DNA of 64,000 bases from Pseudalkalibacillus sp052246725 (GTDB lineage Bacteria > Bacillota > Bacilli > Bacillales > Fictibacillaceae), in NCBI GenBank assembly GCA_052246725.1, contig JBQQCL010000001.1. One strand, given 5' to 3'. Within the stretch, counting starts at the first letter, position 1, and every line of letters starts with the position of its first letter. The translations under genes were made by a program, and so were the position numbers. Shown piece by piece: positions 8,984-18,037 of this stretch. The notes below the pieces were generated by a model that ran no database searches, had not been told where the DNA came from, and was given only the letters and a program-made list of their open reading frames with translations.

Positions 8984-9904
8984 CTATTTGATCTTCATTT
9001 TTGGATCGAGTACGTCTCTCAACCAATCTCCTAAAAAGATGATGCCCAATACGGTTATCGTGATTGCGACACCTGGGAATGTAGCGACCCACCAGCTTGT
9101 GGCAAGATACTCTCTTCCATCACTCAGCATCAAGCCCCATGAAACGTCCGGCGGCTGGATTCCCAACCCTAAGAAGCTTAACGAGGACTCCAGAATGATG
9201 GTGGTGGCGACATTCAGAGTTGCAATGACGATGAAGGATGAAACGATGTTCGGGAGGATGTATTGCCATATGATACGCACATCCTTTGCTCCTACTGCCC
9301 TTGCCGATCGGACATAATCCCTTTCCTTCACACTGAGTGTTTCACCACGTACCATACGGGCATATACCACCCAGGTCGTGCCTCCAAGGGCAAAAATCAT
9401 CGTCATCAAACTCGGTCCGATCACCGCTAAAACAATCAGCATGAACAAAATGTTAGGAATAGCTAAAAATGAATCCACGGTTCTCATGATGACCGTGTCG
9501 ATCCACTTTCCGTAAAATCCGGCAAGCAGTCCCAGCAACAAGCCGATCGCTCCTGCCAACACAACCGCACTGATACCGACTAGAAGGGAGACCCGTGAAC
9601 CGACGATGATCCGGCTCAAAATATCTCTGCCAAGGTTATCGGTACCGAGCAGGTAATCCGGATTCCCTCCCTCTACCCAAGAAGGAGGCAGAAGGCGGTT
9701 GACAACGTCAGTCTCTGCTGGATTGTAGGGTGCGATCACATCAGCAAAAACAGCCATACCGACCATCGCCAAAACGATGACCAAACCCAATGTTCCGGTC
9801 TTGCTTCTTAACAAGAGTTTGATCCATTTCAATCTGCCACTGGCTTTTCGGGCTTTAGGAGTTTCCAGTGAGACGTCTTTTTTCGTTTCTGTTTCGGTAT
9901 ACAT
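8984..9904 (-). CDS. Peptide ABC transporter permease (OppC/DppC type)
   Basis: This 306-residue inner-membrane permease has about six membrane segments. A cytosolic N-terminus is followed by the first helix (TLGLVIVLAMVGMAVFADVI) and the periplasmic-side motif LLGTDNLGRDILSRI typical of OppC. The EAA loop reads SARAVGAKDVRIIWQYILPN and contacts the ATPases. LSFLGLGIQPPDVSWG is another family hallmark. It lies 17 bp after the OppB-like gene with AGGGGG as its binding site. Confidence 0.92.
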   Translation of the reverse strand: MYTETETKKDVSLETPKARKASGRLKWIKLLLRSKTGTLGLVIVLAMVGMAVFADVIAPYNPAETDVVNRLLPPSWVEGGNPDYLLGTDNLGRDILSRIIVGSRVSLLVGISAVVLAGAIGLLLGLLAGFYGKWIDTVIMRTVDSFLAIPNILFMLIVLAVIGPSLMTMIFALGGTTWVVYARMVRGETLSVKERDYVRSARAVGAKDVRIIWQYILPNIVSSFIVIATLNVATTIILESSLSFLGLGIQPPDVSWGLMLSDGREYLATSWWVATFPGVAITITVLGIIFLGDWLRDVLDPKMKIK

Positions 9905-9921
9905 TAAACTAAAGCCCCCTT

Positions 9922-10836
9922 TTAATCGTACTTAATCCTTGGATCAAGGTAGCGGTATGTTAAATCGGCCAGCAAATTGCTTCCGATGACCAGGATCGCG
10001 ATCACGAAGGTAGCTGCCTGGACCACTGCCATATCTCTGAGATTGACAGCCTGGATGAGCAATTGTCCCATTCCTGGCCATGAAAAGACCGTTTCTGTGA
10101 TCAAGGTCCCCCCGATCAATGTGGCTGTCTGAAGCGCCATGATCGTCACAACAGGGATAAGCGCGTTCCGCAACGCATGCTTGTTTACCACAATCGCCTC
10201 GATCAAGCCTTTACTTCTTGCAGTCCGGATATATTCCTGGCTCAGGATCTCCAACATGCTAGAACGGATCAGCCGAGTCATTTCTGCAGCGATTGCTGTA
10301 CCTAACGTGATAGCTGGCAATATCAGGTGATAGATTGAGCCTGTACCTGAAACAGGCAAGACATTGAATTGTACCGCTAACAAGAGAATCAGCATGATAC
10401 CAAGCCAAAAGTTCGGCATTGCTTTCCCTAAAACCGCTCCCCCTGTGATGAACAGATCGATGAATGAGTTTCGCTTGATCGCTGATAAAACCCCAAGTGG
10501 GATTGATATGATGATCGCAACCAACATCGAGAAAAAAGCTAACTCCAGGCTTGCAGGCAACCTCTCCAACACAATCTCCAGAGCAGGTTGGTTATAACGG
10601 AACGATTCACCGAAGTCTCCAGTGACCAGATCCCCAAGATACGTAAAATATTGAACATATAGTGGGTCATTCAAGCCCAATGATTGTCTGAGTTCTGCTT
10701 TATCCTGTTCTGTCGCCGTTTCAGGCAGCATGAGCGAAACAGGGTCACCGGTTACGCGGACGAGCAGGAAAACGATTAAACTGATGATGAACAAAACCGG
10801 TATGATCCGGAGGATGTTTCTCAACAGAAACTTCAT
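9922..10836 (-). CDS. Peptide ABC transporter permease (OppB/DppB type)
   Basis: This inner-membrane permease of 304 residues has the OppB pattern: an N-terminal helix (ILRIIPVLFIISLIVFLLV), DPLYVQYFTYLGDLVTGDFG in the first external segment, the EAA loop TARSKGLIEAIVVNKHALRN, and WPGMGQLLIQAV near the end. The ATG at 10836 is preferred because AGGAGG stands 7 nt upstream. The ATG two codons earlier is too close to it. The gene follows the binding-protein gene after a short hairpin. Confidence 0.92.
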   Translation of the reverse strand: MKFLLRNILRIIPVLFIISLIVFLLVRVTGDPVSLMLPETATEQDKAELRQSLGLNDPLYVQYFTYLGDLVTGDFGESFRYNQPALEIVLERLPASLELAFFSMLVAIIISIPLGVLSAIKRNSFIDLFITGGAVLGKAMPNFWLGIMLILLLAVQFNVLPVSGTGSIYHLILPAITLGTAIAAEMTRLIRSSMLEILSQEYIRTARSKGLIEAIVVNKHALRNALIPVVTIMALQTATLIGGTLITETVFSWPGMGQLLIQAVNLRDMAVVQAATFVIAILVIGSNLLADLTYRYLDPRIKYD

Positions 10837-10862
10837 ATCCATCCCTCCTACATTATGTACAA

Positions 10863-10891
10863 GGGTTGACCCCCTCTTGATGAGTCAACCC
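10863..10891 (-). promoter_or_regulatory. Intra-operon hairpin between binding-protein and permease genes
   Basis: An 8-bp perfect inverted repeat (GGGTTGAC/GTCAACCC) with a 13-nt loop lies in the 58-bp gap between the binding-protein stop and the permease start. It has no T-run, so it is more likely a 3'-end stabiliser or weak attenuator than a full terminator. Such an element would favour the binding protein over the membrane parts. Confidence 0.5.
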
Positions 10892-10900
10892 CTGCAATGC

Positions 10901-12454
10901 TTATTTCAACGTGATTTCATCTGCGATGATCATCTCGTCCAATCTAGGTTCGAATTTCAAACTGTCGTTGTAGCCATATACCGAGTCAAGCTGATACAGG
11001 TAGATTTGCGGACGATCTTCTGCAATCAATTCTTGTGCTTTCTTATATTGTTCAGCACGTTCTTTCGGATCCATATTACTCATCGCATCCTGAAGCAGCT
11101 TCTCAACTTCAGGGTTGTCATAATCGGTTTCACCCTCTGCTTGTGCCTTTCTGAGCCTATCTAAAGCAAGAGCAGCATCGAACATGGAGTTACCATAACC
11201 GATCAAGAACATATCGCCGAAACTCTTAGACGAGTATTTCTCTGCGAAGGTACTCCATTCCAAGAAGTTAAGCTTTACGTCGATACCGACTTCTTTCAGC
11301 ATCGCCTGCATCAATTCTGCAGATTCTTTATCCTTCAAATAACGGCCATTCGGTGCACTTAATTCAAGTTCAAGGCCGTCTTCATATCCAGCCTCTTTTA
11401 AAAGTTCCTTCGCTTTTTCTGGGTCATACAGTGTATTTTGGTAGAGGTCTTCGTTCGCACCTGTGTTACCTGGTGTCACTCGGGTACGTGTAACCGTCCC
11501 TGAACCTTCCATCAGGCTGTCTAAAATCGCTTGTTTATCAATTGCTAGATCGATTGCTTCCCGGACTTTCGGATCCGAGGTAGGATGACCTTCCGTATGT
11601 CTCAAAACAAGCATCATGACACGCTGTGTCGGACTTTTTGCAATGTCTGTCCCTTCGTTATCTTTAATCCGGTTCCAATCACTAGGAGGTGCGTTAGCAG
11701 CGATATCGACTCCACCTGTCAATAACTCGGAAACCCTTGTAGAGTCTTCTGGGATTGATCTGAACACCAGCTCTTCCCATTTCGGTTCTTCACCGAAGTA
11801 ATCAGGATTCGCTTCTAAGACGACTCGATCATCTTTTTTCCACTCGACGAATTTATATGGGCCAGTCCCGACTGGTTCTTTTAAAAATTGCTCCCATCCT
11901 TCTTCCTCGATGTATTGTGATGGAAGAATACCTGAGCCTAGACGGGAAACACGGTTCAATAAAGCTGGTTCAGGTTCATGTGTGATGATTTCGAATTCAT
12001 AATCGTTGATGACTTTAACTTCTTTAATCTGTTTGTAGTTTCCATATTCGAGCAGCTTGTTGTCCTTAGCGACACGCTCGAGCGTGAATTTCACATCTTC
12101 TGCCGTCAAATCCTCTCCATTATGGAATTTGACGCCTTCTTTCAATTTGAACTTCCAGGTTGTATCGTCAACATTTTCCCAGCTTTCGGCAAGGTCTGAT
12201 TCAAATTCTCCATCACCTAAATTTTTTACCAGATAATTAAACATGTTTATGTGGATCGCTTCGGTAGAGGTGGTGTTATGGTCATGGATATCAAACGTCA
12301 CCATATCCGTTCCATTAGCTATGACAAGCTTTTTATCCTGTTTTTGTTCGGTCGATCCTTCACCTTCATCGGAGTTCGATTTATCATTGAAAGCACAAGC
12401 GGTCAAACTCAAGACGAGAATTGCAGTTAACAATGTAAATGCAAGTTTTTTCAC
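10901..12454 (-). CDS. Peptide-binding lipoprotein (SBP family 5, OppA/DppE type)
   Basis: This 517-residue extracellular binding lipoprotein begins with MKKLAFTLLTAILVLSLTAC. The lipobox L-T-A-C gives a lipidated Cys20, followed by an acidic linker. The SBP_bac_5 body shows YLVKNLGDGEFESDLAESWE, WKFKLKEGVKFHNGEDLTAEDV and GTGPYKFVEWKKDDRVVLEANPDYFG-type motifs. It captures peptides or related compounds for the OppBCDF-type importer downstream. The start overlaps the stop of the M20 gene by four bases, so the hydrolase and the importer are translationally coupled. This is good evidence that the import substrate is also the hydrolase substrate. Confidence 0.92.
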   Translation of the reverse strand: MKKLAFTLLTAILVLSLTACAFNDKSNSDEGEGSTEQKQDKKLVIANGTDMVTFDIHDHNTTSTEAIHINMFNYLVKNLGDGEFESDLAESWENVDDTTWKFKLKEGVKFHNGEDLTAEDVKFTLERVAKDNKLLEYGNYKQIKEVKVINDYEFEIITHEPEPALLNRVSRLGSGILPSQYIEEEGWEQFLKEPVGTGPYKFVEWKKDDRVVLEANPDYFGEEPKWEELVFRSIPEDSTRVSELLTGGVDIAANAPPSDWNRIKDNEGTDIAKSPTQRVMMLVLRHTEGHPTSDPKVREAIDLAIDKQAILDSLMEGSGTVTRTRVTPGNTGANEDLYQNTLYDPEKAKELLKEAGYEDGLELELSAPNGRYLKDKESAELMQAMLKEVGIDVKLNFLEWSTFAEKYSSKSFGDMFLIGYGNSMFDAALALDRLRKAQAEGETDYDNPEVEKLLQDAMSNMDPKERAEQYKKAQELIAEDRPQIYLYQLDSVYGYNDSLKFEPRLDEMIIADEITLK

Positions 12455-13659
12455 TTCTTATCCCCCTCATTGTGATTTTTCAAATAATTGAGTGCTAATT
12501 GGGATAGCATCGCTGAACCATAAGGCAAGGCATTTTCATCAATATCAAACTTCGGATGGTGTCCTGGATACCGTTCCATCTGGTCGTTTCCAACCCCTAA
12601 GCGGAAAAACACAGCTGGAATCTGTTCCGTATAGAAGGCGAAATCTTCTCCACCCATACCAGGTGTCACTCTTTCACAATGTCCTCCTCCAAGCACTTCA
12701 TCTGCTGTGGTTGCTGCTAGCTCTGTCAATTCACGATCATTTAAAATGGATGGAAATTTGAATTCGAATTTGAAGTCATACGTCGCACCGAATCCGTTCG
12801 TAATTCCTTGAATTACTTTTTCCATCATGCCCGGAACTTTCAGGCGTAACTCTGGATTCAAAGTCCTCACTGTTCCGGTCATTTCTACATTGGGTGTGAT
12901 GACATTGCTTGCTGAACCACCGTGTATCGAACCGATTGTAATGACGATTGGCTCTGTCGGGTCGACCTGTCTGCTTGAAATATGCTGTAAAGCTGAAATG
13001 ACTTCAGCTGTGACCGCGACAGAATCGACTGTTTGATGGGGGTGAGCAGCATGGCCACCTTTTCCAATTACTTTCAATGTGAAGAAATCTGCAGCCCCGC
13101 AGCCTACCCTTTCACTTGAGAGCGTGATGTTTCCAATTGTGATGCCGGTGTTGACATGAAGGCCACCAATTGCATCTACTTTCGGATCAGCAAGTGCCCC
13201 ATGGTCAATCATCGCTTGTGCTCCGCCCCTGCCTTCTTCTGCGGGCTGAAAAATGAATTTGATGTTTCCTTTTTCCAACCCCCTTTTACTAAGGAGGGTT
13301 GCAGCACCCATCAACATCGTCGTATGTGCATCATGACCACAGGCATGGCTTAAACCCTGATGCTTGGAATGGTAAGGAACCGTTTTTTCATCCTGGATCG
13401 GTAAGGCATCCATATCAGCACGTAGCGCAAAGGTCAGACCAGTTTCTTTTCCTCTCAGTAAAGCGATGACACCAGTTTTGGCAATGTTCCGTGTAACCTC
13501 GAGACCAAGGCTTTCTAGGTAATCAGCTACGATGGCTGATGTCCGTTCTTCTTCAAACCCAAGCTCAGGATGTTCATGGAAATCCCTTCTCCATGCTGAC
13601 AATTGGTCTTGTAACTGCTGGGCTTCTTTTAAAATAGTCGGGCGTATACTCGTTTCCAA
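12451..13659 (-). CDS. M20D amidohydrolase (N-acyl-amino-acid hydrolase type)
   Basis: This is a 402-residue cytoplasmic amidohydrolase. Motifs in order are WRRDFHEHPELGFEE, ALRADMDALPIQDE, SHACGHDAHTTMLMGAA (metal ligands), FQPAEEGRGGAQAM, GGLHVNTG, GKGGHAAHPHQTVDS (lid domain) and MGGEDFAFY. It is related to but distinct from the copy at 3835–5028. The start is a TTG with GGAGG 5 nt upstream. It follows the dipeptidase-like gene by 12 bp and overlaps the binding-protein gene by four bases. It probably removes an acyl group from conjugates brought in by the ABC importer. Confidence 0.85.
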   Translation of the reverse strand: METSIRPTILKEAQQLQDQLSAWRRDFHEHPELGFEEERTSAIVADYLESLGLEVTRNIAKTGVIALLRGKETGLTFALRADMDALPIQDEKTVPYHSKHQGLSHACGHDAHTTMLMGAATLLSKRGLEKGNIKFIFQPAEEGRGGAQAMIDHGALADPKVDAIGGLHVNTGITIGNITLSSERVGCGAADFFTLKVIGKGGHAAHPHQTVDSVAVTAEVISALQHISSRQVDPTEPIVITIGSIHGGSASNVITPNVEMTGTVRTLNPELRLKVPGMMEKVIQGITNGFGATYDFKFEFKFPSILNDRELTELAATTADEVLGGGHCERVTPGMGGEDFAFYTEQIPAVFFRLGVGNDQMERYPGHHPKFDIDENALPYGSAMLSQLALNYLKNHNEGDKK

Positions 13660-13671
13660 AGGATCCTCCCC

Positions 13672-15021
13672 TTATTTTTTGGCATAGTCTTCAATCACCG
13701 TTGCAATCAGTTTGATCCCATCTATGTAATCCTCTAAATGGATGTTTTCATTAGGTGCATGATTGTTTGATTGGAAATTCCCGACACCTACTGACACGGA
13801 TGGGATCCCATGTTTTTGGCAAAGGACGTACATCGGGCCAGTCCCAGGTGACATCGGCATGACCGTCGGTTCCATTTTCGTGATCTTTTGAGTGGCTGAA
13901 ATAACCGTTTCTGAGAGAGGATCGTTGTAAGGGGTCTTACCCGGTTTCTCCATAGCCATTTCATGTATTTCAATATCTTCGAATCCATGTTTGTCCAAGT
14001 GATTTCTTAGCGCTTTGAGGATTTCATGTGGATCTTGATCTGGTACTAGACGGAAGTCGAGTTTCACTTTTGCTTCTAATGGAAGGACTGTCTTTGCGCC
14101 TTCGCCCGTATAGCCGGACTCAATTCCGCATATCGTACAGGTCGGTGCGAAAATCAGCCGCTCTTTTAAATCCTCGCCTTCCAGGTTCAATAAAAATGAA
14201 GACAGATCAAGCTGCTCTAACATTTCATTCTCGCTGTAAATCAATTCACGGATCGCCTCCTCATCATTCCGGGAAAGGGATTGGACCCGATCATAAAAGC
14301 CGTCGATTTTGACGTGTTCATTTTTATCTTTCAACGTATTCAATGCCCATATCATTCGCCAGGCTGGGTTTTCGATGACTGCTGCGTTTGCGGAATGGAG
14401 ATCCGTATTCGCACCCTTACAGACAAGCTCCACATAGGTCATCCCTTTTACGCCTAAGCTGACTTGTTGTCTTCCGTCCGCATTCCTGTAACCAAACTCC
14501 CAAATGCATCCGTCAGCTTGGATGAGATCAGTATGTTTATCACTGAACTCATCAAGGTTGATGCTTCCGATTTCCTCTTCACCTTCCACGATGAACTTGA
14601 TAGTCAGTGGCAATTCGCCTCTCACCTGCTGGTAGGCATGTACAGCTGCGATACGTGCCATCAGGTTTCCTTTGTTATCTGCCACTCCACGCGCATACAT
14701 TGTTCCGTCTTGTATCTCCGCTTCAAATGGAGGGTGCTCCCATAATTCCATCGGGTCTTCCGGCTGAACGTCGTAATGGTTATAAAACGAGAGTGTCTTA
14801 TCATGTGTTCCAGGGACCTTACCGTAGACGACGGGAAACCCTGAGGTGGAGATGAGTTGCGTTTCTCCGTTTATTTTCTGTGCCAAATCATTTAATACAT
14901 GCTCCGCGGCTTCTTCCATCCCTCGGTTCTGGGCAGCGACACTCGGGATTCTACAAAGCTCTTGAAGCCATTCTATGTACTCGTCTTTGTGATCCTCGAT
15001 GTACTGGTAAACATCTTGCAT
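13672..15021 (-). CDS. M20 dipeptidase (CNDP/PepV-like)
   Basis: This 449-residue metallopeptidase starts the importer operon. Catalytic and metal motifs are FYNHYDVQPEDPMELW (H and D), YARGVADNKGN (bridging Asp), IVEGEEEIGS (catalytic Glu and ligand), ADGCIWEFG, an HSA-type motif in the lid domain (DLHSANAAV) and NNHAPNENIHLEDY at the end. This pattern is that of the M20 cytosolic dipeptidase group. It likely cleaves imported dipeptides or peptide-like conjugates. The ATG follows GGAGGGGGAAGGTGG. Transcription probably starts at the divergent intergenic region just upstream. Confidence 0.85.
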   Translation of the reverse strand: MQDVYQYIEDHKDEYIEWLQELCRIPSVAAQNRGMEEAAEHVLNDLAQKINGETQLISTSGFPVVYGKVPGTHDKTLSFYNHYDVQPEDPMELWEHPPFEAEIQDGTMYARGVADNKGNLMARIAAVHAYQQVRGELPLTIKFIVEGEEEIGSINLDEFSDKHTDLIQADGCIWEFGYRNADGRQQVSLGVKGMTYVELVCKGANTDLHSANAAVIENPAWRMIWALNTLKDKNEHVKIDGFYDRVQSLSRNDEEAIRELIYSENEMLEQLDLSSFLLNLEGEDLKERLIFAPTCTICGIESGYTGEGAKTVLPLEAKVKLDFRLVPDQDPHEILKALRNHLDKHGFEDIEIHEMAMEKPGKTPYNDPLSETVISATQKITKMEPTVMPMSPGTGPMYVLCQKHGIPSVSVGVGNFQSNNHAPNENIHLEDYIDGIKLIATVIEDYAKK

Positions 15022-15101
15022 CCACCTTCCCCCTCCAAATATTGTTTTATTTTTGATGTTTTCGGCAATATTCCAAAACTTTTCCTAAATTCTTATAAAC
15101 A

Positions 15102-15130
15102 ACCTTAAAATAGTTAGATTATTTTGTCAA
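15102..15130 (-). promoter_or_regulatory. Candidate sigma-A promoter for the M20/peptide importer operon
   Basis: On the minus strand a perfect TTGACA (15130–15125) is followed after 17 bp by TAAGGT (15107–15102). The -10 is weak, which fits an activated or repressed promoter. It lies 81 bp upstream of the dipeptidase ATG. Confidence 0.45.
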
Positions 15131-15157
15131 TTGGTATTTGAATGAATATTTAAAATA

Positions 15158-15186
15158 TTGCGTTTTATTTTTACATGCTGTATAAC
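15158..15186 (+). promoter_or_regulatory. Candidate sigma-A promoter for the plus-strand M20 gene
   Basis: TTGCGT (15158–15163), a 17-bp spacer and TATAAC (15181–15186) lie about 100 bp upstream of the ATG at 15282. The second 16-bp direct repeat falls between this promoter and the gene. Confidence 0.45.
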
Positions 15187-15281
15187 TAGAAATACATGTT
15201 AACGGCTACTTTCTGAAACCTTTCCTAAATTAAGAGACAATCAAAAAATATTTTTATAATTAAAATAAGGTGGTTGATTGC

Positions 15282-16409
15282 ATGACCGAAATTGCAAATT
15301 ATTTAAAAGAGCATGAAAAAGAGATTCTAGCTGACATCATTACATTCGTAGATGCTGAATCCCCTTCTGAAGATAAGGAATTGGTAGACCGGTGCGGGAA
15401 TGTTTTGAAAGAGATATTTGCTAAACGTCTGGGGGTTGTGGAACCCACCCTCTATCCCCAAACTGATCGTGGTGACCATTTCAGTTTTACAATCGGTAAC
15501 GGGAACAAACGTATATTGATTGCGGGACATTTTGACACTGTTTGGGATAAAGGCCGGTTACCTAGGCGGATTGTCGATGGCAAGCTATACGGCCCAGGCG
15601 TCCTTGATATGAAAAGCGGGATCATCCAATCCATTTGGGCATTGAAGGCGCTCTTGCATTTCAAACAGCTGGATGACCTACAGATCAAATTCCTTTGTAC
15701 GTCTGATGAAGAAATCGGCAGCCAAACCTCTCGGCCTATCATTGAGGAAGAAGCAAAAAATAGTGATATCGTCTTGATTACAGAACCGCCTGTTGCAAAG
15801 ACCGGTGCTTTGAAAACCGCCAGAAAAGGGGTAGGCATCTATCAAATCAAGGTTAGAGGGAAAAGCTCCCACGCCGGTAACCATCATAGTGCTGGTGCAA
15901 GTGCGATCCATGAACTAGCTCACCAGATTGTAAAGTTAGAAGAGCTTACTAATTATGAGCTAGGTACGACGGTCAACGTCGGTGTAATCAATGGCGGGAC
16001 AAGGCGGAATGTGGTACCCGAGGAAGCCGAAGCATTGATCGACTTTCGTGTAAAAACTGAGGAAGAAGCTGACCGGATTGTAGCCCACCTGGAAAGTTTA
16101 ACCCCAGAGCTTGATGGGACGACTTTAGAGGTGGAAGGTGAGCTGAATAGGCCACCTATGGAACGTACTTCTGATATTGAAGAATTATTTGAGAAGGCTG
16201 AAAAGGCAGCTGAAGAGATTGGTTTTACTATTACTGAAGCACAAGTCGGCGGTGGAAGTGACGGTAATTTCACCGCTAGCCTCGGAATACCCACACTAGA
16301 CGGTCTTGGAGGGGTCGGTGAAGGTCCGCATGCGGAAAATGAACATATCGTTATTGAAGATCTTACGAAGAGATCGGCTATGCTTGCCCACTTGCTTTTG
16401 AAGCTTTAA
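15282..16409 (+). CDS. M20 peptidase of the carboxypeptidase G2 (glutamate carboxypeptidase) type
   Basis: This 375-residue M20A/CPG2-like metallopeptidase is divergent from the importer operon. Metal motifs are AGHFDTVWDKGRLP (H, D), YGPGVLDMKSGI (bridging Asp), CTSDEEIGS (catalytic Glu and ligand), a TEPP segment and GPHAENEHI near the end. The lid domain has GKSSHAGNHHSAGASAI. The CPG2 group removes C-terminal glutamate from folate-like or other N-acyl-glutamates. ATG 15282 was chosen because AAGGTGG precedes it by 8 nt. The in-frame GTG at 15270 lies inside that binding site. A strong terminator follows. Confidence 0.85.
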   Translation: MTEIANYLKEHEKEILADIITFVDAESPSEDKELVDRCGNVLKEIFAKRLGVVEPTLYPQTDRGDHFSFTIGNGNKRILIAGHFDTVWDKGRLPRRIVDGKLYGPGVLDMKSGIIQSIWALKALLHFKQLDDLQIKFLCTSDEEIGSQTSRPIIEEEAKNSDIVLITEPPVAKTGALKTARKGVGIYQIKVRGKSSHAGNHHSAGASAIHELAHQIVKLEELTNYELGTTVNVGVINGGTRRNVVPEEAEALIDFRVKTEEEADRIVAHLESLTPELDGTTLEVEGELNRPPMERTSDIEELFEKAEKAAEEIGFTITEAQVGGGSDGNFTASLGIPTLDGLGGVGEGPHAENEHIVIEDLTKRSAMLAHLLLKL

Positions 16410-16416
16410 AAAGTAA

Positions 16417-16458
16417 AAGTGTCAGATCCCCTCTGTTGCAGGCTCTGACACTTCTTTT
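16417..16458. terminator. Bidirectional terminator between convergent genes
   Basis: A perfect 10-bp stem (AAGTGTCAGA/TCTGACACTT, 16417–16426 and 16444–16453) is flanked by CTTTTTATAT on one side and an A-rich stretch on the other. It serves both the plus-strand M20 gene and the minus-strand regulator. Confidence 0.85.
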
Positions 16459-17804
16459 TATATATTCGTTTTTGTAGGGGCATTGTTGAATATCAACCGG
16501 TACACTTTTCTGGGTCTCCCCTTCGAGCCGTTGAGCTGTACACTTTTACTGGTTGCAAGTTTGAGGTTTTCAAGTTCAGCAAGGATCCTGCGAGCATTTC
16601 TTTCCGAACTACCTAACCAGCTTGCCACTTCCTGGGCATTTACTTCCTCTTTTTTATAGAAGTTTGCTAAGGATTCGATCTTCGCTAATGCCGTCGGGGA
16701 TATGTTGGCTTTACGTAATACCTCAGACCACTCACCATCTACCCATTTCTGGTAATCGTATTGGAGAGCCTTCCTTTCCGACAGATATTCTGTAACCTTT
16801 TTCTTTTCATCGACAAGAACGACCTTTGAGGATGTATTTTTACGGGCGTTCCGGAATGCAGTTCGTACATTCTCTTCCGCTTGGAGAGCATTCAGCCCGT
16901 AGCCGATGCCGATTCGGATATGGTATTTGCTGTGGGAATAGACCGTCTCAATCAGATGGAACAGGTCACTTTTATCTAATTTAAACTCTATTTCCCCACG
17001 CGTTGTATAAATAAAATAAAGGCCATCGCCGATTTGAACGAAGGATCCATTTATCCGTTCCGCTAATTCAAGTAACAGCCGCTTCAAGCTCAGCTCTTTA
17101 TGTTTGAGTTCATATGAAAAGAGATACCCCTCCTCTTCTTCATCAGGAGGAAGAAGTTCCACACCTAATAAAGCAAGCTGGGAACGTTGATACCATGAAG
17201 ATACGCCCCGTTCTTTCAAAAGTCTTAATGTAAAATAGATCGACAAATGTGAAGGATAGATTCGATAACACGGGATACCTAAATCTTTTAACTGAAGATA
17301 AACCGCCCGGATACATGTGAAAGCAACCTGGGTCTTCCCCTTTTCAAAAAGTGAACGGTGGTACTCGACGATTTCATCTACTGGTCTAAAATCAGGGTAA
17401 GAGTAGGAAAATATCTGTAACTTTTGGAGGGAGAAATATTGTTTCGTCGTTTGAAGCTCCTCTTCTTGAATCGTATCAAGGCTGATTTTTTGGACTACTT
17501 CTTCAAGATCCATCAATGCTTCTAACACTTTCCCTAGTAAGCTTGCTCCGTAAAGCGGCGGATAGATTCCATCCTTTTCCTGGATAAGCTGTTTGGATAA
17601 AGCATATGTATACGGAACTTGTCCTGAGAAAAACCATTGATCAATCGAATCTCGGTTTTGATGGATGATTTCATCGACTTGATCGATCGTCGTGTACGAA
17701 AACGGTAATAAAGTTATATCTGCAAACGGTTCAGCAGAATTCAAAATATGTTTGACTGAATCTTCAGGTCCAATGACCCCTAAGCGTATTTCCAATAAAC
17801 TCAC
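16458..17804 (-). CDS. Putative transcriptional regulator: degenerate GGDEF-like domain plus HTH
   Basis: This 448-residue soluble protein is paralogous to the truncated gene at the window's left edge. Residues 1–210 form an alpha/beta region of unknown role (GVIGPEDSVKHI, YGASLLGKVLEAL, SLDTIQEEEL). Residues about 215–345 resemble a degenerate GGDEF/cyclase-like fold (IRIGIGYGLNALQAEENVRTA). Residues about 380–430 look like a winged helix-turn-helix (EVASWLGSSERNARRILAEL), and the tail is basic (GSKGRPRKVYRL). I do not recognise a named family. The C-terminal HTH makes a DNA-binding role likely, and its place beside the M20/peptide importer island suggests control of it. Confidence 0.7.
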   Translation of the reverse strand: MSLLEIRLGVIGPEDSVKHILNSAEPFADITLLPFSYTTIDQVDEIIHQNRDSIDQWFFSGQVPYTYALSKQLIQEKDGIYPPLYGASLLGKVLEALMDLEEVVQKISLDTIQEEELQTTKQYFSLQKLQIFSYSYPDFRPVDEIVEYHRSLFEKGKTQVAFTCIRAVYLQLKDLGIPCYRIYPSHLSIYFTLRLLKERGVSSWYQRSQLALLGVELLPPDEEEEGYLFSYELKHKELSLKRLLLELAERINGSFVQIGDGLYFIYTTRGEIEFKLDKSDLFHLIETVYSHSKYHIRIGIGYGLNALQAEENVRTAFRNARKNTSSKVVLVDEKKKVTEYLSERKALQYDYQKWVDGEWSEVLRKANISPTALAKIESLANFYKKEEVNAQEVASWLGSSERNARRILAELENLKLATSKSVQLNGSKGRPRKVYRLIFNNAPTKTNI

Positions 17805-17842
17805 CTTTCCATTCCGAAAATAATTACTTCAAGTATATCAAA

Positions 17843-18013
17843 ATACCAAGAGCTTTGTACCAGGCACCAATTTGAAACCCTTGGTAAGAAAGGGTTCATG
17901 ATGTGTGCCAGGCACCAAATGAAACCCGTTGGGCCACAAGGGATCCGTTTTGGTGCCTGGCACCTTTTGAAAACCGTTGGGGCACAAGGACTAAATTGTC
18001 GTGCCTGGTACAC
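17843..18013. repeat. GTGCCWGGCAC palindrome array 2 (canonical, inverted)
   Basis: Four clear palindromes and their spacers are nearly the same as those of array 1, including CATGATGTGTGCCAGGCACC and the AAATTGTCGTGCCTGGTACAC end at 17993–18012. The left palindrome region has decayed, since ACCAAGAGCTTTGTACC replaces the expected unit. The similarity to array 1, 11 kb away, implies a shared recent origin. Confidence 0.88.
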
Positions 18014-18037
18014 TATTTGGCCCGACAATTTTCGTAT

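Larger units (their letters stand above)
15076..15231. repeat. Pair of 16-bp direct repeats in the divergent promoter region
   Basis: AAACTTTTCCTAAATT (15076–15091) and AAACCTTTCCTAAATT (15216–15231) match at 15 of 16 positions, in the same orientation 140 bp apart. One lies just downstream of the minus-strand promoter candidate and the other just downstream of the plus-strand candidate. That placement suggests binding sites for one regulator. Confidence 0.55.
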
